Of a stretch of DNA of 64,000 nt, positions 29,399 to 37,945 are shown piece after piece (the stretch's first letter is position 1; each line of letters begins with the position of its first letter). Source of the DNA: Bacillus nakamurai (GTDB lineage Bacteria > Bacillota > Bacilli > Bacillales > Bacillaceae). Made by a program: the position numbers and the translations under genes. Under the pieces are notes generated by a model, which searched no databases, was not told where the DNA came from, and saw nothing but the letters and a program-made list of their open reading frames with translations. The stretch covers positions 1-64,000 of the forward strand of contig NZ_LSAZ01000022.1 of the NCBI RefSeq assembly GCF_001584325.1, read 5' to 3'.

Positions 29399-29503
29399 TT
29401 ACGTAGAAGGGCGGTTTGGGCCGCCTAATTTTTTGTCAAGCGTATCAGTCGTTTTTGATTCGGTTTTTTGCTGTTTGCCTGCATTTTTCGGTCTCGTTTT
29501 CAT
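29399..29503 (-). CDS. sspM: Small acid-soluble spore protein M (minor SASP)
   Basis: A 34-residue basic peptide beginning MKTRPKNAGK and ending KLGGPNRPST, which matches SspM of B. subtilis nearly throughout. Minor SASPs accumulate in the forespore late in sporulation; the precise role of SspM is not known. The start has GAGGAGG at the right spacing. The gene lies wholly opposite the 3' untranslated stretch of yppC. Confidence 0.93.
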   Translation of the reverse strand: MKTRPKNAGKQQKTESKTTDTLDKKLGGPNRPST

Positions 29504-29521
29504 ACGGCACCTCCTCAACTG

Positions 29522-29551
29522 TATCGTTTGCATTAATGTGCCGCTTCATAC
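29522..29551 (-). promoter_or_regulatory. Possible sigma-G promoter of sspM
   Basis: GTATG (-35, 29547-29551 on the minus strand), 18-base spacer, AACGATA (-10) at 29522-29528. The -35 fits the sigma-G pattern; the -10 matches CATNNTA at only three of five fixed positions. Confidence 0.35.
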
Positions 29552-29571
29552 AAAGTTTGCGGCACTTTTTT
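29538..29571 (+). terminator. Plus-strand terminator beyond sspM
   Basis: Perfect GTGCCGC/GCGGCAC stem, 14-base loop, then six T at 29566-29571. It would end yppC transcripts after crossing all of sspM in antisense. Confidence 0.7.
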
Positions 29572-29707
29572 GTCGAAAGTTCCGCCTTTTAGGATAATAC
29601 CTGTTTGTTTGGCGATTTGCTTCTAGTTTTGTCGGGTGCAAAGGAGAGCGGCGTAAAAACGAGAATTATATTCGGAGATACGCAAGTGATAAAAGGGAGG
29701 AACATGA

Positions 29708-29953
29708 ATGTCCGTTTATACGAGTAAGGCTGATATTCTCCGTCTGCTTTCTGATATCGAAGATCAGCTCTCTGATGCTGAAGAGACGCTTGAACAATCA
29801 ATGACTCTCTATAAGACAGAAGCTGAGGAAACAGAGGATGATCGTCTCGCTGCCCTGGAGGATGAGGTGAGGGAGCTTTATATCTGCATTGACGACCTGT
29901 TCCTGACTGATCAGCGCAAAGCGGTTTTACCTAAGGCGTACCGGATAAGCTGA
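29708..29953 (+). CDS. yppD: YppD, small acidic protein
   Basis: An 81-residue acidic, helical protein with a predicted coiled stretch over residues 10-65 and no membrane segment. The start has GGGAGG eight bases upstream. I assign YppD from its position between yppC/sspM and yppE. Function is unknown. Confidence 0.7.
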   Translation: MSVYTSKADILRLLSDIEDQLSDAEETLEQSMTLYKTEAEETEDDRLAALEDEVRELYICIDDLFLTDQRKAVLPKAYRIS

Positions 29954-29998
29954 ATTTGTGTTGAAACTTTGGTACGATGTGTATTGAGGTGAGTCCGT

Positions 29999-30367
29999 TT
30001 GCAGACACAATTGTTATTGGAGTTAACAGAACAAATGATAGAGGCCGCTATAGAGGCTGACAGAAGGTACCAAGACGGAAAAGAGCACGACCGTTCATAT
30101 GATTTCTTTGAAATCATTAAACCTGACGTTGAAAAAAAAGATAAGCTTTGCGCGCTTTGGATTGAAAAGGCGCTGCCGTTTATTCAAACGAGCCGACCGA
30201 AATACGTTCATCAGGAACAGATTCTGGCCGTTAAAGAGAACTTTTCAGAATTGATGCTCCAATCATATGTTCATCATATTCATAAAAAAAGGTATAAGGA
30301 TATAACTGAATCTGTTTTATATACGCTTCGTATATGTAAGGATGAAGTTGAAAAAGAAGGCAGCTGA
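29999..30367 (+). CDS. yppE: YppE (DUF1798 four-helix protein)
   Basis: A 122-residue all-helical protein of the YppE family. A structure of the B. subtilis protein is known to me as a four-helix bundle without assigned function. The start is TTG with GAGGTGAG six bases upstream. A strong terminator overlaps the stop. Confidence 0.82.
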   Translation: MQTQLLLELTEQMIEAAIEADRRYQDGKEHDRSYDFFEIIKPDVEKKDKLCALWIEKALPFIQTSRPKYVHQEQILAVKENFSELMLQSYVHHIHKKRYKDITESVLYTLRICKDEVEKEGS

Positions 30368-30386
30368 TCAGCTGCCTTCTTTTTTC
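30353..30386. terminator. Bidirectional terminator yppE/yppF
   Basis: Perfect palindrome AAAAGAAGGCAGCTGA and complement, with a T run on both strands. It serves yppE on plus and yppF on minus. Confidence 0.85.
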
Positions 30387-30401
30387 AGGGGTCCGGCATG
30401 G

Positions 30402-30584
30402 TTATTCATATGCCGGGTTTTCTGCTCCACTTGCTTCGAGAACCTTCATACTGTTTCGAAATTCCGTTGCGGTCAGGTGTCCTTGAATATAGAGGAACTT
30501 TGCAAAGTCCATCAATTTATTCACACAATCTGTCTCATATTTTTTTACTTCTGCAAAACGTTTTCTTAAGTATGATACGTTCAA
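30402..30584 (-). CDS. yppF: YppF, small conserved protein
   Basis: A 60-residue soluble helical protein matching YppF. Reading begins at TTG with GAGGGG about ten bases upstream; no in-frame ATG precedes it. A hairpin (CCGGCAT/ATGCCGG, 30394-30417) overlaps the stop and precedes the shared terminator. Function is unknown. Confidence 0.75.
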   Translation of the reverse strand: MNVSYLRKRFAEVKKYETDCVNKLMDFAKFLYIQGHLTATEFRNSMKVLEASGAENPAYE

Positions 30585-30772
30585 AATGGTGCATCCCCTC
30601 TCATGTATGTTGAGATTATCGTAACATAGCGATTCGACTTTTTTTTGTTTTTAAAATATTAAGACTTTCGACAGCATTTGACAAAGCGGGCGACTGTTGA
30701 AAGACACATAAGTAAGGCGGAATTCATACATATAAAGAAGAAACTTGATGCGAGATATAGGGGGAACGTCAT

Positions 30773-31168
30773 ATGAAAAGGAGAGCGCAGCAATATCAAA
30801 ATATATATCAGCAGCAGCCCTTGGGATATTACTATCCTCAGCCGATGCAGGAGTATCAGCAGCAGCCGTATATTCAGCAAGGGCAATTTCCGCCTCAATT
30901 TTATCCGAATCAGGAGTACGGGCACATGCAGCCGTATTCTCCTCCGCAGGCAGGCATGCCTGGCGGACAGCCGGGATTTTTGAATCCGTATCCCGTTCCC
31001 AGACCGAATCAGCAGCAGCCTTCCCAATTCTCAGGCATACTCTCTCAATTTAAAAAAACAAACGGACAATTTGATTTTAATAAAATGATGGATACGACAG
31101 GGCAGATGATGAGCGCTGTGAATCAGTTCGGATCTCTGATAAAAGGATTCACCGGCTTCTTTAAATAA
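30773..31168 (+). CDS. yppG: YppG, glutamine/proline/tyrosine-rich protein
   Basis: A 131-residue protein whose first two thirds are low complexity, rich in Q, P, Y and G (for example [13 protein letters not shown]), ending in a short helical region. Such composition is common in Bacillus spore-coat-associated proteins. The gene sits near sspM and cotD, so a spore-surface role is a reasonable guess. The start has a good site (TAGGGGG). No sigma-K box of full consensus was found upstream. Confidence 0.78.
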   Translation: MKRRAQQYQNIYQQQPLGYYYPQPMQEYQQQPYIQQGQFPPQFYPNQEYGHMQPYSPPQAGMPGGQPGFLNPYPVPRPNQQQPSQFSGILSQFKKTNGQFDFNKMMDTTGQMMSAVNQFGSLIKGFTGFFK

Positions 31169-31170
31169 TG

Positions 31171-31207
31171 AAAGCATGAATGACACGAATCATTCATGCT
31201 TATTTTT
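31171..31207. terminator. Bidirectional terminator yppG/ypqA
   Basis: Twelve-pair stem AAGCATGAATGA/TCATTCATGCTT with six-base loop and T-rich flanks. It overlaps the 3' end of ypqA. Confidence 0.85.
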
Positions 31208-31612
31208 GGGGAAAAAGAGAGTCAGCGTATGTTCATTCCATGAAGTGTTCATATCTTCTTCGCGCACCTCATAAGGGAGGATGACGGTTCTTGTCATGCT
31301 TGAAGAAACATGGGATGAATGAGCCTGCTGCTGATGCTGCCGAAGAGTGACATGAAGATAACGGGCCTTGACTTCAACCAGCATATCTCCGTCGCGGAAT
31401 GTCGGCGGGACGCTGATATCAACCGCAAGACCCGACTCTTCTTCTCTGACGTCAATGGTGACCTGAACATCTGAAAAAGCTGAATTGACAAGATGCTGAA
31501 ACCCTTGGATCAGCTCGCCGAATGGACCCGAATGAAAAAATTGGTCCATCGCATGGTTTATCATATCTTCATTGTTTTGTAAATGATGCTTATCATCATG
31601 TGAATTTTCCAT
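31190..31612 (-). CDS. ypqA: YpqA, Hsp20/alpha-crystallin-like protein
   Basis: A 140-residue protein with the beta-sandwich pattern of small heat-shock proteins (for example 'VTIDVREEESGLAVDISVP' and 'LPYEVREEDMNTSW') but a His/Gln-rich insertion and a divergent C-terminus. Bacillus has several such proteins in the spore coat (CotM, CotP). I assign YpqA from position between yppG and ypqE. A role in spore or chaperone function is inference. Confidence 0.65.
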   Translation of the reverse strand: MENSHDDKHHLQNNEDMINHAMDQFFHSGPFGELIQGFQHLVNSAFSDVQVTIDVREEESGLAVDISVPPTFRDGDMLVEVKARYLHVTLRQHQQQAHSSHVSSSMTRTVILPYEVREEDMNTSWNEHTLTLFFPKNKHE

Positions 31613-31747
31613 ATAACCACCGCCTTTTGTAACAGACTATGCGCTTTTGTGCCATGTGGTTATGAATTGAAGGAAAAAAGAAAGTGTGGTTAAATAGTGG
31701 AGAATAAACTGGTAACGGATTCACTTTTAGGAAGGGAGCACAAAACA

Positions 31748-32254
31748 TTGCTGAAAAAATTATTCGGATTGGGAGACAGCCGGAAAAAGCCGGCCGAAGA
31801 AGCGATTTATTCTCCGGCTGACGGAACGGTGATGGATTTGGCCTCAGTGCCGGATCCCGTATTTTCACAAAAAATGATGGGGGACGGCATTGCGATAGAA
31901 CCGGCAAACGGAGACATTGTTTCGCCGGCTGAGGGGGAAGTGATTCAGCTTTTTCACACAAAACACGCTGTGGGCATCCGCACCTTGTCTGGAGCGGAGA
32001 TTTTAATACATGTCGGTTTAGATACGGTCAATATGAACGGTGAAGGCTTTGAAGCCCATGTGAAAGAAGGCGACAAAGTAAAAGCCGGCGACCCGCTTTT
32101 GACATGCAATTTAGACTTAATAAAAGAAAAAGCAAGCAGCACGGTGATCCCGATGGTCATTATGAACGGTGATGCCGCAGAATCTTTGCAGCCCGCAGGT
32201 GCAAAAGAAGCTAAAAAAGGACAAACAGAGGTTTTTACAATAAAGATGAAGTAA
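31748..32254 (+). CDS. ypqE: YpqE, PTS EIIA-glucose-type phosphocarrier
   Basis: A 168-residue EIIA(Glc)-type domain. The two active histidines are in [10 protein letters not shown] near residue 76 and [10 protein letters not shown] near residue 91; phosphate comes from HPr. I take the TTG at 31748 because AAGGGAG lies ten bases upstream and the length equals B. subtilis YpqE; a GTG 17 codons earlier lacks support. No matching EIIBC gene is adjacent, so it probably serves EII proteins elsewhere. Confidence 0.88.
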   Translation: MLKKLFGLGDSRKKPAEEAIYSPADGTVMDLASVPDPVFSQKMMGDGIAIEPANGDIVSPAEGEVIQLFHTKHAVGIRTLSGAEILIHVGLDTVNMNGEGFEAHVKEGDKVKAGDPLLTCNLDLIKEKASSTVIPMVIMNGDAAESLQPAGAKEAKKGQTEVFTIKMK

Positions 32255-32279
32255 GCAGGGCTGATGCTCTGCTTTTTTT
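32254..32279 (+). terminator. ypqE terminator
   Basis: AGCAGGG/CTCTGCT-type stem with seven T, starting at the ypqE stop. Confidence 0.78.
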
Positions 32280-32351
32280 CTTGTGCAGTATTTTCATCTA
32301 GCCAGGCAAACAAATATTCGGTAAACTGTACCTCATAAAGAGGTGTGAACG

Positions 32352-34598
32352 ATGAAAAAAAAATCACTGACCGAACTGATTCATGAATTAAAAGAACATG
32401 AGAATATTGTACATTGGCATGAAGAGGAGCCGCGTGAGGCGAAAACCATGCCGATGCCTGACAGGATTGATCCGAGAATTCGGGCGGCTTTCGAAAAGAG
32501 GGGGATTGAACGGCTGTTTACGCATCAGTATTCTGCTTTTCAAACCGTTCAAAACGGAGAAAGCATTGTGACAGTCACGCCCACGGCCTCCGGAAAAACG
32601 CTGTGCTACAATCTGCCGGTTCTTCAGTCCATTGCTGAAGATCCGACAAGCCGCGCTCTTTACTTATTTCCGACAAAAGCACTCGCTCAGGATCAAAAAA
32701 GCGAGCTGAATGAAATCATAGATGAAATGGGCATGGACATTAAAAGCTTTACATATGACGGAGATACCTCTCCGGCTATCAGGCAAAAGGTGAGAAAGGC
32801 GGGGCACATTGTCATTACAAATCCCGACATGCTCCATTCGGCCATTCTTCCCCATCACACAAAATGGGTGAGCCTTTTTGAAAACCTGAAATATATTGTC
32901 ATTGATGAATTGCATACGTACCGCGGCGTATTCGGCAGCCACGTGGCTAACGTCATCCGCCGTTTAAAGAGGATTTGCGCGTTTTACGGAAGCTCGCCGT
33001 CATTTATTTGTACTTCCGCCACGATCGCGAATCCGAAAGAGTTAGCACAGCAGCTGACGGGACAACCCGTTGAGCTGATTGATGACAACGGAGCACCAAG
33101 CGGCAGAAAGCATTTCGCTTTCTACAATCCGCCCATTGTGAATAAACCGCTGCATATCCGAAAAAGCGCCACCGTTGAAGTGAATGAGCTGGCAAAAACG
33201 TTTTTGAAAAATCATATTCAGACCATTGTCTTTGCCAGGAGCCGGGTCCGGGTGGAGATCATTTTAAGCCACATTCAAGAGCTCGTAAAAAAAGAAATAG
33301 GCGCAAAGTCTATCAGAGGCTATCGGGGAGGCTATCTCCCGAAAGAAAGAAGGGAGATCGAACGGGGATTAAGAGACGGCGGCATCCTTGGCGTTGTCAG
33401 TACAAATGCGCTGGAGCTCGGCGTCGATATCGGTCAGCTGCAGGTCTGTATTATGACGGGGTATCCGGGCAGTGTGGCAAGCGCATGGCAGCAGGCGGGC
33501 CGGGCGGGCCGCCGCCACGGCGAAGCGTTAATTGTCATGGTCGCCAATTCCGCGCCGATTGATCAATATATCGTACGCCACCCTGATTATTTCTTTAAGC
33601 GGTCACCTGAATCTGCGCGAATAAATCCTGATAATCTCATTATATTAGTTGACCATATTAAGTGCGCCGCCTACGAGCTGCCATTCCGGGAGGATGAAAC
33701 GTTCGGGACAAATGACGCACAGGACATTCTCGAGTATTTGGTGGAAGAGGGAGTGCTTCATCAAAACCGCGAGCGCTATCATTGGGCGAGCGAATCATTT
33801 CCTGCCTCAAATATCAGCCTGCGCTCGGCGTCACAGGAAAACGTGGTCATCGTCGACCAGTCTGATACGGCAAATGTAAAAATCATCGGAGAAATGGACC
33901 GGTTCAGCGCGATGACGCTTTTGCATGATGAAGCCATTTATTTGCATGAAGGAGTGCAATATCAAGTTGAAAAGCTTGATTGGGATCACAAAAAAGCATA
34001 TGTCCGAAAAGTAGATGTCGAATATTATACAGATGCGAATTTAGCGGTGCAGCTCAAAGTGCTTGAAATTGACAGGACAGACAGCAGAAGGGAAACGGCT
34101 TTGCATTTCGGAGACGTGACCGTTAATGCCCTTCCGACGATTTTCAAAAAAATTAAAATGACCACATTTGAAAATATAGGTTCCGGTCCGATTCATCTCC
34201 CGGAAGAAGAATTGCATACAAGTGCGGCCTGGCTTGAAATAAAAGAAACAGATTCGGAGATCGGCGAAAAAACGCTGGAGCAGCTGCTTTTAGGCATCGC
34301 TCATGTCCTTCAGCATATCGTGCCTGTATATGTCATGTGCGACCGCAATGACGTGCATGTCGTGTCGCAAATTAAAGCCGCTCATACAGGGCTGCCGACA
34401 ATCTTTTTATACGATCATTATCCGGGCGGTATCGGGCTCGCTGATGAAGTGTATAAACGATTCGATGAAATCAATGAAGGGGCAAAGCGCCTGATACGGC
34501 AATGCCCGTGTCAAGACGGCTGCCCTTCCTGCATCGGCACCGAAATAGAGGGGATAGATGCGAAAAAAACGATTCTCCAGCTCTTGAATCACGTGTAA
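32352..34598 (+). CDS. mrfA: MrfA (YprA) DNA-repair helicase
   Basis: A 748-residue superfamily 2 helicase. Walker A PTASGKT is near residue 80, DELH near 185, and motif VI (QQAGRAGRR) near 383. The C-terminal DUF1998-type region has four cysteines in CPCQDGCPSCIG (about 717-728), the zinc ligands. In B. subtilis MrfA and MrfB remove mitomycin C adducts by an excision route independent of UvrABC. mrfB follows 19 bases downstream. Confidence 0.95.
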   Translation: MKKKSLTELIHELKEHENIVHWHEEEPREAKTMPMPDRIDPRIRAAFEKRGIERLFTHQYSAFQTVQNGESIVTVTPTASGKTLCYNLPVLQSIAEDPTSRALYLFPTKALAQDQKSELNEIIDEMGMDIKSFTYDGDTSPAIRQKVRKAGHIVITNPDMLHSAILPHHTKWVSLFENLKYIVIDELHTYRGVFGSHVANVIRRLKRICAFYGSSPSFICTSATIANPKELAQQLTGQPVELIDDNGAPSGRKHFAFYNPPIVNKPLHIRKSATVEVNELAKTFLKNHIQTIVFARSRVRVEIILSHIQELVKKEIGAKSIRGYRGGYLPKERREIERGLRDGGILGVVSTNALELGVDIGQLQVCIMTGYPGSVASAWQQAGRAGRRHGEALIVMVANSAPIDQYIVRHPDYFFKRSPESARINPDNLIILVDHIKCAAYELPFREDETFGTNDAQDILEYLVEEGVLHQNRERYHWASESFPASNISLRSASQENVVIVDQSDTANVKIIGEMDRFSAMTLLHDEAIYLHEGVQYQVEKLDWDHKKAYVRKVDVEYYTDANLAVQLKVLEIDRTDSRRETALHFGDVTVNALPTIFKKIKMTTFENIGSGPIHLPEEELHTSAAWLEIKETDSEIGEKTLEQLLLGIAHVLQHIVPVYVMCDRNDVHVVSQIKAAHTGLPTIFLYDHYPGGIGLADEVYKRFDEINEGAKRLIRQCPCQDGCPSCIGTEIEGIDAKKTILQLLNHV

Positions 34599-34617
34599 AA
34601 GAAAAGGAGGGCGGGAA

Positions 34618-35856
34618 ATGTCCTTAAAAAATAAATTACAGCGGATGAAAAAGCACATCAATGTACAGGAAGCAGAACAAAAGCCGGCAGCAGCTGCTCA
34701 TTCAGAGCGGGATACCGATATTCCGTTTGCGGAAGAATGGAAGTCATTCGGCGTTAAGCCTTTTTTCTTTGAAGATGAATACTGCCTCATCCGTGAAGTT
34801 GTTTATCCGCTTACGCACCGCCATGGCAGATACAGCTTTTCTGAGCTGGATGAAGTGATGGCTTTATGGAATGAAGGCGGGCTTACACATACATTATCTG
34901 CCGAGGGATATGAAAAGAGCCAGCTTTTTTTCTTTGATACTGAGACAACGGGGCTCGGTGGCGGAGCCGGAAATATGATCTTTTTGCTCGGGCATGCCCG
35001 TGTATATAAAGACCGTGTCGTTGTAAAGCAGCATCTGCTCCCCAAGCCGGGAAACGAGGCTGCTCTGTACCAAAGCTTTTTAAGCGAGGTTGATATTACG
35101 TCTCTTGTGACTTATAACGGCAAAGCCTTTGACTGGCCGCAGGTAAAAACAAGGCATACGCTGCTTCGGGACAGGCTGCCGAAGCTGCCGGAGTTCGGCC
35201 ATTTTGACCTTTTGCACGGAGCGAGACGTCTTTGGAAACATAAAATGGAGCGTGTATCGCTTAGCACGGTTGAAAAAGAGGAGCTTTCTGTTATAAGAGA
35301 CGAGGACACTCCGGGGTATTTGGCGCCGATGCTGTATTTTCAATTTTTAAAAGCGGAAGATCCCGCGCTTTTACAAGGTGTGCTGTCACATAATGAACAG
35401 GATGTGCTTTCTCTCATCACCCTATACATCCATATGTCTAAGAAAATTTTTGCAGCGTCTGATCAATCGTCAGAACAGCGGGAAGCATATGCGATGGCGA
35501 AGTGGTTTATCGCCCATAAGGAAACGGATCGCGCCATTTTACAGCTTGAAGCGCTTAAAGGCAAATCATTTGAGGATTCGGACAGAGCCCTTTTTGACTT
35601 AGCAATGCTTTATAAAAAACAAAACCGTCAGGCAGACGCTGTTCCGCTTTGGGAAAAGCTTATGACTTCTGATCTCCACAAATGCAGATATCAATCAGCG
35701 GTCGAGCTGGCGAAATATTTTGAGCATCATCTAAAAGACTTCAGCCAAGCATTACAAGCCGCAAAGCAAGCTGCCGCAGATGAGGAAATAACAGAAAAAG
35801 AAACTGAGAAGCTTCATGTGCGGATCGTCCGGCTGAAGAGGAAATATTCCTCTTGA
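34618..35856 (+). CDS. mrfB: MrfB (YprB) exonuclease
   Basis: A 412-residue protein. Residues about 95-270 form a DEDDh 3'-5' exonuclease (FDTETTGL near 105, NEQDVLSL near 257). The C-terminal third is helical with TPR-like repeats. It partners MrfA in mitomycin repair. The ribosome-binding site is AAGGAGGGCGGG. A weak terminator follows. Confidence 0.94.
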   Translation: MSLKNKLQRMKKHINVQEAEQKPAAAAHSERDTDIPFAEEWKSFGVKPFFFEDEYCLIREVVYPLTHRHGRYSFSELDEVMALWNEGGLTHTLSAEGYEKSQLFFFDTETTGLGGGAGNMIFLLGHARVYKDRVVVKQHLLPKPGNEAALYQSFLSEVDITSLVTYNGKAFDWPQVKTRHTLLRDRLPKLPEFGHFDLLHGARRLWKHKMERVSLSTVEKEELSVIRDEDTPGYLAPMLYFQFLKAEDPALLQGVLSHNEQDVLSLITLYIHMSKKIFAASDQSSEQREAYAMAKWFIAHKETDRAILQLEALKGKSFEDSDRALFDLAMLYKKQNRQADAVPLWEKLMTSDLHKCRYQSAVELAKYFEHHLKDFSQALQAAKQAAADEEITEKETEKLHVRIVRLKRKYSS

Positions 35857-35880
35857 AATATTGCCCGGGAAAGCGCAAAA

Positions 35881-35911
35881 GGCGAGCGGATTCGCCAAAA
35901 ATATTTTTTTC
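35881..35911 (+). terminator. mrfAB terminator
   Basis: GGCGA/TCGCC stem followed by an A/T-rich tract with seven T. Confidence 0.5.
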
Positions 35912-35930
35912 TGGATTCATATCGATTTAG

Positions 35931-35959
35931 TTGTAGAATAATGACGCATCCTGTAAAAT
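35931..35959 (+). promoter_or_regulatory. Sigma-A-type promoter of a micro-gene
   Basis: TTGTAG at 35931-35936, 17-base spacer, TAAAAT at 35954-35959, about 30 bases before the 31-codon frame at 35990. Confidence 0.5.
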
Positions 35960-35989
35960 AGCGTTAGTTATTTATAGGGGAGAGTTGGT

Positions 35990-36085
35990 ATGTATAAAGG
36001 TGTTTTTTACTTGTTCTTTGTCGTGGTTTTTTTAATTGCGTTTGTTTTTTCGAATTTTAAAGACAGCTTGCTCGTGCATTTCTAA
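35990..36085 (+). CDS. 31-residue single-span membrane peptide
   Basis: The reading frame begins MYKGVFYLFFVV and ends DSLLVHF. One hydrophobic helix (about 5-21) is followed by a short polar tail. It has a ribosome-binding site (GGGGAG, eight bases upstream), its own promoter, and a T-rich hairpin after the stop. I do not recognise it. It could be a regulator of a membrane enzyme or a spore-related micro-protein; neither is shown. Expression from the nearby cotD sigma-K promoter is not possible because that lies downstream. Confidence 0.6.
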   Translation: MYKGVFYLFFVVVFLIAFVFSNFKDSLLVHF

Positions 36086-36103
36086 ATTGGGTGATTGCAT
36101 TAG

Positions 36104-36132
36104 AACATGCACTCTCCTTTTTTCATAACTTA
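36104..36132 (+). promoter_or_regulatory. Sigma-K promoter of cotD
   Basis: AACA (-35) at 36104-36107, 16-base spacer, CATAACTTA at 36124-36132, an exact match to CATANNNTA of mother-cell sigma-K. Confidence 0.75.
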
Positions 36133-36169
36133 ACAGTGTAATAAAAGTTAATGGAGAGGGGATTTTAGC

Positions 36170-36400
36170 ATGTTTCATCATTGCAGACCAAACGTGATGC
36201 CGCCGATTGTCCATCCGACTCATTGCTGTGAACACCACAATTTTTCCAGTACGATTGTGCCGCATATTCATCCGCAGCATACAACTAACGTAAATCACCA
36301 CAACTTTGAGCACGTTCATTACTACCCGCACACTTGCTCAAGTGTTGACCCGACGTCACATCAGCATATTCAATGCGGAAGCCCATGCTGCGATTACTAG
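36170..36400 (+). CDS. cotD: Inner spore coat protein CotD
   Basis: A 76-residue protein extremely rich in histidine (about 17) and cysteine, starting MFHHCRPNVMPP and ending SPCCDY, clearly CotD. It is an inner coat component made late in the mother cell. The sigma-K promoter upstream fits that timing. The composition suggests metal binding or disulfide cross-linking; that is inference. A strong terminator follows. Confidence 0.95.
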   Translation: MFHHCRPNVMPPIVHPTHCCEHHNFSSTIVPHIHPQHTTNVNHHNFEHVHYYPHTCSSVDPTSHQHIQCGSPCCDY

Positions 36401-36444
36401 TATTGAACGTCTAAGCAAGATCGGTACGGATATCAGCAAATTAA

Positions 36445-36474
36445 ATGGGGCCCGATGGGAGCCCCATTTTTTAA
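36445..36474 (+). terminator. cotD terminator
   Basis: AAATGGGGC/GCCCCATTT stem with T run, between cotD and ypsA. Confidence 0.88.
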
Positions 36475-36487
36475 GCAGGTGATGGAA

Positions 36488-37036
36488 TTGAAAGTATTAG
36501 CCGTAACAGGGTACAAGCCGTTTGAACTCGGCATCTTTAAGCAGGATGACCGCGCGCTGGTTTATATTAAAAAAGCAATAGAAAACCGGCTGAGGAGCTT
36601 TCTTGAGGAAGGACTGGAGTGGGTGCTGATATCAGGGCAGCTGGGAACGGAGCTTTGGGCGGCGGAAACGGCGTACGATCTCAGAGAAGACTATCCCGAG
36701 TTAAAGGTGGCCGTGATCACGCCTTTTTACGGCCAGGAAGAAAAGTGGAAGGAACCGAATAAAGAAATGTATGAAGCGGTGCTGGCACAGGCAGATTATG
36801 AAGAGAGCCTTACGCACCGGCCTTATGAGAGTCCGCTTCAGTTCCGGCAGAAAAACGCCTTTTTTATTGAAAAATCAGACGCGCTTTTACTGTTATATGA
36901 TCCGGAAATGGAAGGTTCGCCTAAATATATGCTTCAAGAAGCGGAGAAACGGCGTGAAAAAGACGGATATCCGATCTATTCTATTACGATGGATGATCTC
37001 CGGGCAGCCGTTGAAGAAGAAGACTTCTTTACATAA
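36488..37036 (+). CDS. ypsA: YpsA (SLOG/DUF1273 family)
   Basis: A 182-residue Rossmann-like protein of the SLOG superfamily, with the glycine motif [13 protein letters not shown] near residue 48. SLOG proteins bind nucleotide-related ligands. In B. subtilis YpsA has been reported to influence cell division and oxidative stress resistance, and it sits next to gpsB in many Firmicutes. I take TTG at 36488: AGGTG is six bases upstream and the protein then starts [10 protein letters not shown], as in B. subtilis. An ATG two codons earlier touches the site. Confidence 0.85.
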   Translation: MKVLAVTGYKPFELGIFKQDDRALVYIKKAIENRLRSFLEEGLEWVLISGQLGTELWAAETAYDLREDYPELKVAVITPFYGQEEKWKEPNKEMYEAVLAQADYEESLTHRPYESPLQFRQKNAFFIEKSDALLLLYDPEMEGSPKYMLQEAEKRREKDGYPIYSITMDDLRAAVEEEDFFT

Positions 37037-37051
37037 CATGCCAGAGAACAT

Positions 37052-37081
37052 TTGACAACGGCACGTGTTTCTGAATAAAAT
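37052..37081 (+). promoter_or_regulatory. gpsB promoter
   Basis: TTGACA at 37052-37057, 18-base spacer, TAAAAT at 37076-37081, with a short leader to the start at 37116. Confidence 0.65.
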
Positions 37082-37115
37082 ATAAGATGATGATTCACGA
37101 TACGAGGTGAAAAAG

Positions 37116-37415
37116 ATGCTTGCTGATAAAGTAAAGCTTTCTGCGAAAGACATTTTGGAAAAAGAATTTAAAACAGGCGTTAGAGGTTACAGACAAGAAG
37201 ACGTTGACAAATTTTTAGATATGATTATTAAGGATTATGAAACCTTTCATCAAGAAGTGGAAGAACTGCAGCAGGAAAATCTGCAGCTGAAAAAGCAGCT
37301 TGAAGAAGCAAGCAAAAAGCAGCCGGTTCAGTCCAATACGACTAACTTTGATATTTTAAAACGGCTGTCTAACCTTGAGAAACATGTATTCGGCAGCAAG
37401 TTGTATGATGAATAA
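37116..37415 (+). CDS. gpsB: Cell division adaptor GpsB
   Basis: A 99-residue DivIVA-like protein. The N-terminal membrane-binding and PBP-binding domain (about 1-65) is a coiled coil with the conserved [15 protein letters not shown] variable linker precedes a C-terminal hexamerising helix ([15 protein letters not shown]). It shuttles PBP1 (ponA in this window) between division and elongation. The ATG at 37116 has GAGGTG six bases upstream, giving nearly the same protein as in B. subtilis. Confidence 0.95.
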   Translation: MLADKVKLSAKDILEKEFKTGVRGYRQEDVDKFLDMIIKDYETFHQEVEELQQENLQLKKQLEEASKKQPVQSNTTNFDILKRLSNLEKHVFGSKLYDE

Positions 37416-37426
37416 GACAGACGCAC

Positions 37427-37455
37427 TTGTCAAATGAGACAAGTTGCTTTATAAT
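37427..37455 (+). promoter_or_regulatory. rnpB promoter
   Basis: TTGTCA at 37427-37432, 17-base spacer, TATAAT at 37450-37455. It overlaps a CTTGTC/GACAAG inverted repeat that may also act as the gpsB terminator. Confidence 0.75.
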
Positions 37456-37463
37456 GAACAAGT

Positions 37464-37866
37464 GTTCTTAACGTTCGGGTAATCGCTGCAGATCTTCTGA
37501 ATCTGTAGAGGAAAGTCCATGCTCGCACGGTGCTGAGATGCCCGTAGTGTTCGTGCCTAGCGAAGCGATAAGCTAGGGCAGCCTTGATAGGCTGACGGCA
37601 GGAAAAAAGCCTACGTCTTCGGATATGGCTGAGTATCCTTGAAAGTGCCACAGTGACGAAGTCTCATCAGAAATGATGAGAGTGGAACGCGGTAAACCCC
37701 TCGAGCGAGAAACCCAAATTTTGGTAGGGGAACCTTCTTGAAGGAACTGAACAGATAGAAGGACAGAATACTTTCTGTAGATAGATGATTGCCGCCTGAG
37801 TACGAGGTGATGAGCCGATTGCAGTACGACGGAACAAAACATGGCTTACAGAACGTTAAACATTTA
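37464..37866 (+). ncRNA. rnpB: RNase P RNA (Bacillus type B)
   Basis: The catalytic RNA of RNase P, which cuts 5' leaders from pre-tRNA. The start (GTTCTTAACGTTCGGGTAAT) and the conserved cores GAGGAAAGTCCATGCTCGCA and GCTTACAGAACGTTA match the B. subtilis molecule along its whole length of about 400 bases. A -10 box ends nine bases before the 5' end and a terminator follows. The ends are placed by comparison with the remembered B. subtilis RNA and may be off by a few bases. Confidence 0.95.
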
Positions 37867-37879
37867 AATGACAAACTCA

Positions 37880-37905
37880 GAGCTCTCCTTCATGGGGAGC
37901 TTTTA
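37880..37905 (+). terminator. rnpB terminator
   Basis: AGCTCTCC/GGGGAGCT stem with TTCAT loop and T run. Confidence 0.85.
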
Positions 37906-37945
37906 TCTTGAATGAAACGAAAGTTTGAAAAGACAGGGTGATACG

